From Clostridia bacterium (GTDB taxonomy: Bacteria; Bacillota; DSM-16504; Desulfitibacterales; Desulfitibacteraceae), in NCBI GenBank assembly GCA_018333845.1, contig JAGXSK010000006.1:1-7357 (forward strand): a stretch of 7,357 nt of DNA. Direction: 5' to 3'. Shown in pieces: positions 1 to 6,109 of the stretch (the stretch's first letter is position 1; each line of letters begins with the position of its first letter). The notes beneath the pieces are model-generated. The model ran no database searches, was not told the DNA's origin, and was given only the letters and a program-made list of their open reading frames with translations. A program made the position numbers and the translations under genes.

Positions 1-405
1 TGTGCAGCAACAGGGGTTTCTTTACATTTAATTAAACCACTGGGGTTTAGCATAGATGACAAACATGTAAAAAGGGCAGGCTTGGACTATTGGCACCTTC
101 TGGATCTATATGTATATGATAATTGGGAGAGCTTTATAGCTCAAAAGGGACATTTAGACCTGTACTTTACATCAACCAGGGGAGAGCAGTACTATCACAA
201 TCTTCAATACCCTGAAGATAGTTACTTTGTTTTTGGCCCTGAAACTAGAGGGATTCCAGAAAGTATTCTCAGGCAGTATTGGGACAGGGTTATAAGGATA
301 CCCATGAGGCCTAATTCAAGGTCTTTAAACTTATCCAATGCTGCTGCCATAGTTATTTATGAAGCTTTAAGGCAGCATGAATTTAAAAACATTACTTCTT
401 GGTAG
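1..405 (+). CDS. trmL: tRNA (cytidine/uridine-34-2'-O)-methyltransferase TrmL, 5'-truncated by the window
   Basis: This SPOUT-class methyltransferase uses S-adenosylmethionine to methylate the 2'-OH of the wobble nucleotide 34 in certain leucine tRNAs in the cytoplasm. The frame is open from base 1 and gives 134 residues. By comparison with E. coli TrmL as I remember it (157 residues), about 21 N-terminal residues lie outside the window, including the first conserved motif with its arginine. Visible hallmarks are the segment KPLGFSIDDKHVKRAGLDYW (fragment residues 12-31), the SAM-site loop FGPETRGIP (about 78-86), and IPMRPNSRSLNLSNA (about 100-114), which forms the C-terminal part of the trefoil knot. 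The stop is TAG at 403-405. A start at TTG 82 is possible as an open frame, but homology clearly continues upstream of it, so it is not the true start. The family call is secure; the exact tRNA targets are inferred. Confidence 0.95.
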   Translation, partial: CAATGVSLHLIKPLGFSIDDKHVKRAGLDYWHLLDLYVYDNWESFIAQKGHLDLYFTSTRGEQYYHNLQYPEDSYFVFGPETRGIPESILRQYWDRVIRIPMRPNSRSLNLSNAAAIVIYEALRQHEFKNITSW

Positions 406-575
406 GACAGGGGCTATCAGTTTGGTGAGGGTGTCTATGAAGTATAAAAGTATATAATGGAAAACCCTTTGTGCTTATACCACACATAGAAAGGTTAAGT
501 AGAAGCTCTATAAGTATGGGAATTGATTTTCCAAATGCTCAGAAACATTGCATTAAGGAAACTGGAGGTAGTATT

Positions 576-1061
576 ATGCTAATAGGAGTACTTTCTGATA
601 CCCATTTGCCCAACAGGGCTAAAGCAATACCAAAGGAAATATTTCATGGATTTGCAAGGGTAGACATGATTATACATGCAGGAGATTTTTGTGAAGAACA
701 TGTGCTGGATGAGCTTGAGTTAATAGCACCAGTAAAGGCAGTAGCAGGCAATATGGATGGTTGGAGTTTGCAAAAAAGAATTCCCAAAAAGCAAATATTG
801 GATTTAAAAGGCTATAGGATAGGCATAATCCATGGTGACGGCTATGGAGGAAGCACCCTGCAAAGGGCAGTTGATGCTTTTAAGGCTGATAAAGTAGACT
901 GTATTGTTTTTGGTCACAGCCATCAGGCCTTTAATTCTTTAAATGGAGATATACTATTATTTAATCCAGGGTCTCCAACAGATAAAAGGCGAAGCAAATA
1001 TTTCTCCTATGGGCTGCTGCAGATAGGTGCTGCTATTGAGGCAAAAATTGTATATTTCTAA
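576..1061 (+). CDS. YfcE/MJ0936-type metallophosphoesterase
   Basis: This is a compact, soluble, calcineurin-like phosphoesterase of 161 residues, the usual size of the YfcE/MJ0936 group. Members are two-metal phosphodiesterases; the natural substrate is usually unknown and cannot be told here. The full metal-site set is visible: D8-T-H10 near the N-terminus, GD37 in HAGDF, GN59-MDG, H86 in IHGDG, and the GHSH motif (113-116), followed by NPGSPT (130-135). The start is ATG 576 because GGAGG sits at 564-568 with a 7-nt gap and the protein then begins at the conserved first beta strand (MLIGVLSDTH). The frame is open back to GTG 471, but that extension of 35 residues has no ribosome site and no family counterpart. 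The gene lies 170 nt after trmL. A TATAAT at 453-458 could be a -10 box, but no good -35 is present. Confidence 0.92.
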   Translation: MLIGVLSDTHLPNRAKAIPKEIFHGFARVDMIIHAGDFCEEHVLDELELIAPVKAVAGNMDGWSLQKRIPKKQILDLKGYRIGIIHGDGYGGSTLQRAVDAFKADKVDCIVFGHSHQAFNSLNGDILLFNPGSPTDKRRSKYFSYGLLQIGAAIEAKIVYF

Positions 1062-1073
1062 CTAGATAATATC

Positions 1074-1110
1074 CACCTTCTCTGGTAATAATAAGTACCA
1101 AGGGGAGGTG
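1074..1110 (+). promoter_or_regulatory. Hairpin that sequesters the ribosome site of the SASP gene
   Basis: The arms CACCTTCTC (1074-1082) and GGGGAGGTG (1102-1110) pair over nine positions, two of them G-U. Stacked on them is a five-pair stem, TGGTA (1083-1087) with TACCA (1096-1100), with a single bulged A at 1101 and an 8-nt loop. The 3' arm is the Shine-Dalgarno sequence of the next gene, so the whole GGAGG (1104-1108) is buried. Sequence and pairing are seen directly. The inferred effect is that translation is blocked on transcripts carrying the whole hairpin, for example read-through from the phosphoesterase gene. No U-tract follows, which argues against a terminator. Confidence 0.7.
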
Positions 1111-1113
1111 AAT

Positions 1114-1293
1114 TTGTTTGTGACACTCAACCAAGAGGATAGGGAAGAACTTCTCAATCAAATTAAAATGGAGATTGTAGCAGAGCTGGGTTTGATGGAA
1201 AAGGTTGAAAAGGTAGGCTGGTCTGGTTTAAGCGCAGCTGAAAGTGGTAGAGTAGGAGGTCTTATGACACAGAGATTAAGGCAGTTAAGATAA
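1114..1293 (+). CDS. Small acid-soluble spore protein, alpha/beta type, SspF-like
   Basis: Alpha/beta SASPs coat and protect DNA in the dormant forespore and are cut by the GPR protease at germination. The 59-residue product has both family signatures. KMEIVAELG (residues 18-26) matches the first conserved helix with the GPR cleavage site, probably after E20. GWSGLSAAESGRVGGLMTQRL (35-55) matches the second conserved block, including the VGG turn. The stretch from LG through the GW pair resembles Bacillus SspF more than the major SASPs. The N-terminus is acidic, and the protein ends directly after the second helix. TTG 1114 is preferred as start because it lies 5 nt after GGAGG (1104-1108). 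GTG 1108 overlaps that site, and GTG 1120 is 11 nt away. The ribosome site is inside a hairpin (1074-1110). No convincing sigma-G promoter was found. The family call is an inference from motifs, without a search. Confidence 0.78.
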   Translation: MFVTLNQEDREELLNQIKMEIVAELGLMEKVEKVGWSGLSAAESGRVGGLMTQRLRQLR

Positions 1294-1295
1294 GC

Positions 1296-1337
1296 TTATA
1301 TATTAATAATGGGGCAGGCCCATTTCCTGATATATAA
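1296..1337 (+). other. Two-part hairpin between the SASP gene and the 54-residue gene
   Basis: An outer 8-pair A/U stem joins TTATATAT (1296-1303) to ATATATAA (1330-1337). After a small internal loop, an inner 6-pair stem joins AATGGG (1308-1313) to CCCATT (1319-1324) around GCAGG. The structure begins 2 nt after the SASP stop codon and ends just before the ribosome site AAGGAGG (1338-1344) of the next gene, which stays free. It could protect the 3' end of the SASP message or separate expression of the two genes. The 3' side is A-rich with no U-run, so it is not a standard terminator. The pairing is seen; the role is unknown. Confidence 0.5.
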
Positions 1338-1352
1338 AAGGAGGCAGAAGAT

Positions 1353-1517
1353 TTGCATAAGAGTAGGTTTAAAAAACATGACAAGGGTAATCACCCCCAG
1401 GATGATCAGTTTATAGAGGGTAAAATTGGTTCAGGTTATATGTCCACAATAGAAGGACAGCCTCATTTACAAGACTTTGTGGAAGATACAAAAAGAAGAA
1501 AAAAACCAGGAAGATAA
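1353..1517 (+). CDS. Unrecognised 54-residue hydrophilic protein, TTG start
   Basis: I do not recognise this gene. It starts at TTG 1353, 8 nt after an excellent ribosome site (AAAAGGAGG, 1336-1344), and ends at TAA 1515-1517. The product is very hydrophilic: it is basic at both ends (HKSRFKKHDKG at the N-terminus, TKRRKKPGR at the C-terminus), with a more acidic middle containing DDQFIEG and LQDFVED. It has no cysteine, no tryptophan, no membrane segment and no signal peptide, and looks likely to be disordered or nucleic-acid binding. It follows the SASP gene by 59 nt and precedes a terminator, so it is probably the last gene of that unit. A role in the spore is suggested only by this neighbour and by its SASP-like size and charge. 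The strong ribosome site and the clean fit between hairpin and terminator support a real gene. Confidence 0.65.
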   Translation: MHKSRFKKHDKGNHPQDDQFIEGKIGSGYMSTIEGQPHLQDFVEDTKRRKKPGR

Positions 1518-1540
1518 AAAGCAAGTATAAACAGTAGTTT

Positions 1541-1574
1541 AAATTAGGTGGAGTTTTGTTCTCCGCCTAATTTT
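1541..1574 (+). terminator. Rho-independent terminator after the 54-residue gene
   Basis: The arms AAATTAGGTGGAG (1541-1553) and CTCCGCCTAATTT (1561-1573) form 13 pairs with one G-U and a 7-nt loop, TTTTGTT. The 3' arm runs into TTTT at 1571-1574. It lies 23 nt past the stop codon of the 54-residue gene. Because the stem has A/T-rich outer pairs, it might also work on the minus strand for ytrH-ytrI, but the tail on that side is poorer. Confidence 0.85.
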
Positions 1575-1598
1575 ATACCATCAGTATAAGTCCTACAA

Positions 1599-1690
1599 GG
1601 CAGATAGTGGTCGGCTAAAAGCGTGTCTGTGCTGCATAGCCGACATTAGAACGTCTAAGTTCGTCACTCACCATGTATTCACTTACTGCC
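1599..1690. repeat. 92-nt foldback element of unknown nature
   Basis: The ends GGCAGATAGTG (1599-1609) and CACTTACTGCC (1680-1690) pair at 9 of 11 positions, with a 2-nt mismatch. Directly inside, GTCGGCTA (1610-1617) pairs perfectly with TAGCCGAC (1637-1644). A small hairpin TTAGA-ACG-TCTAA (1646-1658) follows. The whole resembles a closed multi-branch structure. By hand count 46 of 92 bases are G or C, visibly more than in the AT-rich flanks. It contains no open frame of interest and lies 13 nt past the ytrI stop codon, between convergent genes. It might be a small palindromic repeat of the REP or MITE kind, or a structured RNA; neither is shown. No clear target-site duplication was seen. 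Whether it recurs in the genome cannot be known from this window. Confidence 0.45.
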
Positions 1691-1703
1691 GGTGTGAAAA
1701 ACT

Positions 1704-2198
1704 TTAAATTGATTTGTATTCCTTGACAAGAACATAGACTATGACCTTTTGAGAGAAGATTATTGTTGTTACATCCAGGACAAAGTTTTGTCCTTCAACA
1801 TTAATTATTCGATTTTCAAGGACTTGTGGTACAATTGTATGGTCAATATCTTCTATTCCCTTGCCTTTTAAAGAGGACAAATATTCTTTGATTACTTTTG
1901 CTATTGCTAATGAGTAGCTTTCCCTATCATATGAGGTTAAATCTTGATTTGCAAAGGAAATAATGGGCTCAATTGTAGTAATAACATATTTTTTTTGCTT
2001 CAAACTTTCCTTTAATTCCTCAATTTCACTTTCACATGTGGTTAACTTATGCTTCAAGTTTTCATTCTCAATGCTCAGATGATCTATTTGAGAACCCATG
2101 GAAAATACTGCAAGAGAAGATCCTATGATAAGGCCAAGAATAAATATGGAAATAAATCTTAGAATTGGCTGGTTTCTAGAAAAAAAATAAAACTTCAT
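1704..2198 (-). CDS. ytrI: Sporulation membrane protein YtrI
   Basis: The product of 164 residues is a single-pass membrane protein close in size to B. subtilis YtrI. A short basic N-terminus is followed by one hydrophobic segment (about residues 13-34), then a charged heptad-like coiled-coil stretch rich in E, L and K (about 37-70) and a mixed alpha/beta C-terminal domain with strands such as NRIINVEG and VIVYVLV, probably facing outside the cytoplasm. In B. subtilis YtrI works with YtrH in sporulation under the mother-cell factor sigma-E; its exact mechanism is not defined. The gene starts 2 nt after the ytrH stop codon, so the two are probably translationally coupled; its own ribosome site (GGCGGGA within the end of ytrH) is weak. 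The call rests on architecture plus the ytrH partner and the dnaE neighbour, the same arrangement as in Bacillus. Confidence 0.85.
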   Translation of the reverse strand: MKFYFFSRNQPILRFISIFILGLIIGSSLAVFSMGSQIDHLSIENENLKHKLTTCESEIEELKESLKQKKYVITTIEPIISFANQDLTSYDRESYSLAIAKVIKEYLSSLKGKGIEDIDHTIVPQVLENRIINVEGQNFVLDVTTIIFSQKVIVYVLVKEYKSI

Positions 2199-2200
2199 AA

Positions 2201-2524
2201 CTATTTCCCGCCAACCACTGCAACTATTATAGAGTAGCCTATCTGGGCTCCAAAAAATGCTGCTACAAAGTATAGCAGCTGTTTTATAACTACAGTAAAA
2301 TGTCCTTCAAATAAACCGGTCTGTAAGATTTCAATAGTTGTAAATGTGCCGCCAATTCCAGCTGCTATAGCCCATATCTTTATATCATTTGCTATCTTTA
2401 ACATTGTTTTAATGGGCGGATTGCCTGTTAAAATAGTGGCTAAAGACCCTATTAGAGCGGCACCTATTACAACCCCTAAAGAAGTACAAAAAACCAACAA
2501 GAATTTTTCTCCAAAGCTATTCAT
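2201..2524 (-). CDS. ytrH: Sporulation membrane protein YtrH
   Basis: This is a small polytopic membrane protein of 107 residues, typical of the YtrH family. Hydrophobic segments lie at about residues 8-31, 48-67 and 79-103. They are rich in glycine and alanine (for example SLGVVIGAALIGSLA and FGAQIGYSIIVAVVGG). The loop GNPPIK after the first segment and the glycine-rich stretch AAGIGGTF are seen in the sequence and fit the family as I know it. It is required for efficient sporulation in B. subtilis, together with YtrI. ATG (complement of 2522-2524) is preceded by AAGGGAGTGAT, a good ribosome site. The gene is the first of a two-gene minus-strand unit that diverges from dnaE, an arrangement shared with Bacillus. 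The expected sigma-E promoter could not be located with confidence. Confidence 0.9.
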   Translation of the reverse strand: MNSFGEKFLLVFCTSLGVVIGAALIGSLATILTGNPPIKTMLKIANDIKIWAIAAGIGGTFTTIEILQTGLFEGHFTVVIKQLLYFVAAFFGAQIGYSIIVAVVGGK

Positions 2525-2586
2525 GGTTAATCACTCCCTTGTTGAAATATATTTAGTTATAAATTAACCTATGCTCTTAAAATCAC

Positions 2587-2614
2587 TGGACAACAAAAAT
2601 AAATATTTTATGAT
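2587..2614 (+). promoter_or_regulatory. Candidate sigma-A promoter for dnaE
   Basis: TGGACA (2587-2592, 5 of 6 to TTGACA) and TATGAT (2609-2614, 5 of 6 to TATAAT) are separated by 16 nt in the divergent ytrH-dnaE region. They lie about 80 nt before the dnaE start, and the region is AT-rich. It is the best match seen between the two genes; its use is inferred. Confidence 0.45.
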
Positions 2615-2693
2615 AAATAAAATAAAGAGGAATTGAGCTTACGTCTAAAGAAAGATAGTTAAAACAGCACTGAGAGCTTCAATGGAGGTCAGC

Positions 2694-5600
2694 ATGCCCT
2701 TTGTCCATTTACATAACCACACAGAATATAGTCTTCTCGATGGGAGTGCGAGGATACAAGCTATGGTAGCCAGGGCTAAAGAGCTTTCCATGCCTGCCAT
2801 AGCTATTACTGATCATGGCAACATGTATGGTATTATTGATTTTTATAAAGAATGCAAAAAATATGCTATACATCCCATCATAGGTTGTGAGGTGTATGTA
2901 GCTCCAAGGTTGAGAACCCAACGAGACCCTGGTTTCGATGACTATCAATATCATTTGGTTTTGCTTGCTAAAGACCAGAAAGGTTACCAGAATCTGCTAG
3001 CATTAGTTTCCAATGCTTACTTAACAGGTTTTTATTATAAAGCCAGGGTAGACAAGGATCTTCTAAAAGAGTATTCTGAAGGTCTGATAGCCTTGAGCGG
3101 TTGTATAGCTGGAGAGATTCCCTCATTGCTTCTAAGGGGTGATAATGCAGCTGCCTATAATGCAGCAAGGGAATATGTGGATATATTTGGAGAAGAGAAT
3201 TTTTATCTTGAAATTCAAGATCATGGCATGGAAGAGGAAAGGATGGTATACAGACAGCTGGTTAACATGAGCAGGGAACTTTCTATTCCCCTGGTAGCTA
3301 CAAATGATACCCATTATGTTTTGAAAAAAAACGCCAGGGTTCATGATATACTTTTGTGTATTCAGACTGCTAAAACAATAAATGATGAAAAAAGGCTAAA
3401 GTTTCCTACAGATGAATTCTACCTTAAATCCCATGAGGAAATGGAGCTCCTTTTTGCAGAAATACCTGAGGCCCTTGCAAATACAGTGGAAATTGCCAGG
3501 AGATGCAATGTGGAATTTGTTTTTGGAGATTTTCATCTGCCGGATTATACTATACCGGAGGGCTATGATGCCCAGTCCTATTTAAAAGAGCTTTGTTATC
3601 AGGGCCTAAGGGAAAGGTATCCAGTTATTTCCCAGGAAATAACTGAAAGACTTGAATACGAACTTTCTGTAATAAATGAAATGAACTTTCCCGGTTATTT
3701 TTTGATAGTCTGGGACCTGGTGAACTATGCAAGACAGCAAAATATTCTTGTGGGGCCTGGAAGAGGTTCAGCAGCAGGAAGTCTTGTTGCCTATTCTCTA
3801 AAGATTACCAATATAGACCCATTAAAATATGATCTGCTATTTGAACGATTTCTAAATCCTGAAAGAATTACAATGCCAGACATAGATATTGATTTTTGCT
3901 TTGAACGCCGAGGGGAATTAATTGATTATCTTTCACTTAAGTATGGACAGGAGCATGTGGCCCAGATAATAACCTTTGGAACAATGGCCGCAAAGGCTGC
4001 CGTAAGAGATGTAGGAAGAGTCCTGCATATACCACTGCCAGAAGTGGATAAGGTTGCCAAGTTAATACCAAATGAGTTGGGAATTACCCTTGAAAGGGCT
4101 ATTCAAATATCCACAGAATTACGCCAGCTTTATGAGGATGACAATACCATACGTGAGCTTTTAGATATAGCTAAAGAAGTGGAGGGTCTGCCGCGCCATG
4201 CTTCTACCCATGCAGCAGGTGTTGTAATATCAAAAGAACAGATGATCTCATATCTCCCTGTCCAAAAGGCCAATGACGGAGGAGTAGTCACTACACAGTT
4301 TCCAATGGGAATAGTAGAAGAGATTGGACTCCTTAAAATGGATATACTGGGGTTGCGAACTTTGACTGTAATCGGTCAGGTGGTTGAAATTGTCAAAGAA
4401 AACAAGGGGATAGAAATTGACATTGATAAGATTTCCCTTGAGGATGACAAAACCTTTGAGATGCTTGGCAGGGGAGAATCAATAGGTGTATTTCAATTAG
4501 AATCTGATGGCATGAGGTCTATTTTAAAAAACCTAAAACCAGAAAGGTTTAGTGATCTTATAGCTTTAGTAGCTTTATATAGGCCTGGCCCACTAGGAAG
4601 CGGAATGGTTGATGATTTTATTAAGAGAAGGCACGGGGACGTGAATGCCAAGTACCTCCATCCTAAACTTGAACCAATTCTAAAAGATACCTATGGAGTT
4701 ATTCTTTATCAAGAACAGGTTATGAGAATAGCTAGTGATCTGGCAGGCTTTTCCCTGGGGCAGGCTGATCTTTTAAGGAGGGCCATGGGCAAGAAAAAAC
4801 CAGAAATAATTGCAAGACAAAAACAGGTTTTCATTGAAGGTTGTGTAAAAAATAATATTAGGGAGAAAATTGCTGAAGAAATATTTGACCTCATGGCTTT
4901 TTTTGCCGGATACGGCTTTAATAAATCTCACTCTGCAGCCTATGCCCTGGTGGCTTATCAAACTGCCTACTTAAAAGCCAATTATCCTACAGAATATATG
5001 GCTGCTTTGTTGTCCAGCTTAATAGGCAATACTGACAAAAATATATTTTACATGGAAGAGTGTAAAAGACTTGGAATTGAAATTTTGCCTCCCGATGTAA
5101 ATGAGAGCTCTGTTGATTTCAGCGTCTGCTCAAATAAAATACGCTTTGGGCTGGCTGCTGTAAAAAATGTGGGGGAAAGTGCAATTAAAGGAATAATAAA
5201 ATCAAGACAAGAAAAAGGGAGGTTTACTTCTTTAACAGACTTTTGCTGCAAGGTGGATTCCAACTGTCTAAACAAAAGGGTGTTAGAAAGCCTGATTAAG
5301 TGCGGGGCTTTTACTTCTCTGAATACTCCCAGATCTCAACTCCTTGCCATAATGGATAAAGCTATAGAGATAGGCCATAAAAGGCAGAATGATTTAAAAA
5401 GCGGTCAATTATCTCTTTTTGATGTGGGTGCAGGAGAAGATTTTGTAAGGGAAATTAGAATTTCGCCATTGGAAGAATTCAGCACTAGAGACATACTTGC
5501 AATGGAGAAGGAAACACTAGGTTTATATATAAGCGGCCATCCCATTAATGAATATTTAGCAAATCTTCGCAGTCAGATATCAAATAATATAGAAGAAATT

Positions 5601-6095
5601 ACCAGCAACATGGATGGTTCAACTGTTGTTATAGGTGGAGTATTGTCTCGCATTAAAAGAAGTGTAACCAAAAGGGGAGAAGCAATGGCTTATGCTACTT
5701 TAGAAGACAGTACAGGATCCATGGAATGTCTGGTATTCCCATCGGTTTTGACCCAATATGCCCAGTTACTGCAAGAGGATAATGTTGTGAAAATTGAAGG
5801 AAGGATTAGTTACCAAAATGACGAAGTCAAATGTATAGTAAGCACCATTAAAACCATTGAAAAGGATTCAGAAAAATCTCTTACAATCTATTTAGAGAAA
5901 GGTTCAGATGAAAGGTTATTAGAGATCATTAGAGAAGTATTGGGTAAATATCCAGGAGAAATACCCGTTTATATAGAATTCTTGGAATACCAAAAAAAAA
6001 TAATTGTTGATAAAAAGCTTTGGGTAAACCATAATGAAGAATTGGTAGGCTATTTATTAAAATTAAACCTTAAATACCTATTCAAAACTAAGTAA
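2694..6095 (+). CDS. dnaE: DNA polymerase III alpha subunit DnaE
   Basis: This is the catalytic replicative polymerase subunit, complete at 1133 residues. Domains in order: an N-terminal PHP domain (about 3-270), palm and thumb, fingers (to about 790), a helix-hairpin-helix region, and an OB fold (about 977-1050) followed by a short C-terminal domain. The catalytic aspartates are D396 and D398 in PDIDIDF, and D550 in LLKMDILGLRTL. GPGRGSAAGS (354-363) binds nucleotide, and GYGFNKSHSAAYALVAYQ begins at 739. QLSLF (905-909) fits the consensus for binding the beta sliding clamp. The PHP metal ligands look intact: H5/H7/H9, D16, H41, E66, C137, H177, D205 and H207. In Firmicutes DnaE usually works alongside PolC, which is not in this window. 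ATG 2694 is chosen because GGAGG (2684-2688) lies 5 nt upstream; ATG 2682 overlaps that site. The next gene, coaD, follows after 14 nt. Confidence 0.98.
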   Translation: MPFVHLHNHTEYSLLDGSARIQAMVARAKELSMPAIAITDHGNMYGIIDFYKECKKYAIHPIIGCEVYVAPRLRTQRDPGFDDYQYHLVLLAKDQKGYQNLLALVSNAYLTGFYYKARVDKDLLKEYSEGLIALSGCIAGEIPSLLLRGDNAAAYNAAREYVDIFGEENFYLEIQDHGMEEERMVYRQLVNMSRELSIPLVATNDTHYVLKKNARVHDILLCIQTAKTINDEKRLKFPTDEFYLKSHEEMELLFAEIPEALANTVEIARRCNVEFVFGDFHLPDYTIPEGYDAQSYLKELCYQGLRERYPVISQEITERLEYELSVINEMNFPGYFLIVWDLVNYARQQNILVGPGRGSAAGSLVAYSLKITNIDPLKYDLLFERFLNPERITMPDIDIDFCFERRGELIDYLSLKYGQEHVAQIITFGTMAAKAAVRDVGRVLHIPLPEVDKVAKLIPNELGITLERAIQISTELRQLYEDDNTIRELLDIAKEVEGLPRHASTHAAGVVISKEQMISYLPVQKANDGGVVTTQFPMGIVEEIGLLKMDILGLRTLTVIGQVVEIVKENKGIEIDIDKISLEDDKTFEMLGRGESIGVFQLESDGMRSILKNLKPERFSDLIALVALYRPGPLGSGMVDDFIKRRHGDVNAKYLHPKLEPILKDTYGVILYQEQVMRIASDLAGFSLGQADLLRRAMGKKKPEIIARQKQVFIEGCVKNNIREKIAEEIFDLMAFFAGYGFNKSHSAAYALVAYQTAYLKANYPTEYMAALLSSLIGNTDKNIFYMEECKRLGIEILPPDVNESSVDFSVCSNKIRFGLAAVKNVGESAIKGIIKSRQEKGRFTSLTDFCCKVDSNCLNKRVLESLIKCGAFTSLNTPRSQLLAIMDKAIEIGHKRQNDLKSGQLSLFDVGAGEDFVREIRISPLEEFSTRDILAMEKETLGLYISGHPINEYLANLRSQISNNIEEITSNMDGSTVVIGGVLSRIKRSVTKRGEAMAYATLEDSTGSMECLVFPSVLTQYAQLLQEDNVVKIEGRISYQNDEVKCIVSTIKTIEKDSEKSLTIYLEKGSDERLLEIIREVLGKYPGEIPVYIEFLEYQKKIIVDKKLWVNHNEELVGYLLKLNLKYLFKTK

Positions 6096-6109
6096 CGGAG
6101 GCAAGCTAA

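Noticed and set aside
453..458. TATAAT as a promoter for the phosphoesterase gene
   Set aside because: No acceptable -35 sequence lies 16-18 nt upstream, so the box alone is not enough in AT-rich DNA.
471..575. N-terminal extension of the phosphoesterase from GTG 471
   Set aside because: There is no ribosome site before GTG 471, while ATG 576 has GGAGG at ideal distance and begins at the conserved family N-terminus.
1074..1110. Hairpin as a terminator for the phosphoesterase gene
   Set aside because: The 3' arm is a ribosome site and is followed by AATTTGTTTG rather than a U-run; occlusion of the start region explains it better.
1599..1690. tRNA or tRNA-like gene in the foldback element
   Set aside because: The outer stem is mismatched, no proper T-arm or anticodon arm pairs in the right places on either strand, and spacing does not fit.
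2346..2567. Plus-strand open frame opposite ytrH
   Set aside because: It is antisense to a well-supported membrane protein gene, has no ribosome site and no recognisable features.
2605..2612. Sigma-E promoter for ytrH-ytrI at CATAAAAT on the minus strand
   Set aside because: The -10 is close to consensus, but no ATA-type -35 is found at the right spacing, so it is not listed as a feature.
2709..5275. Several minus-strand open frames within dnaE
   Set aside because: They lie opposite conserved DnaE domains, lack ribosome sites and encode nothing recognisable.
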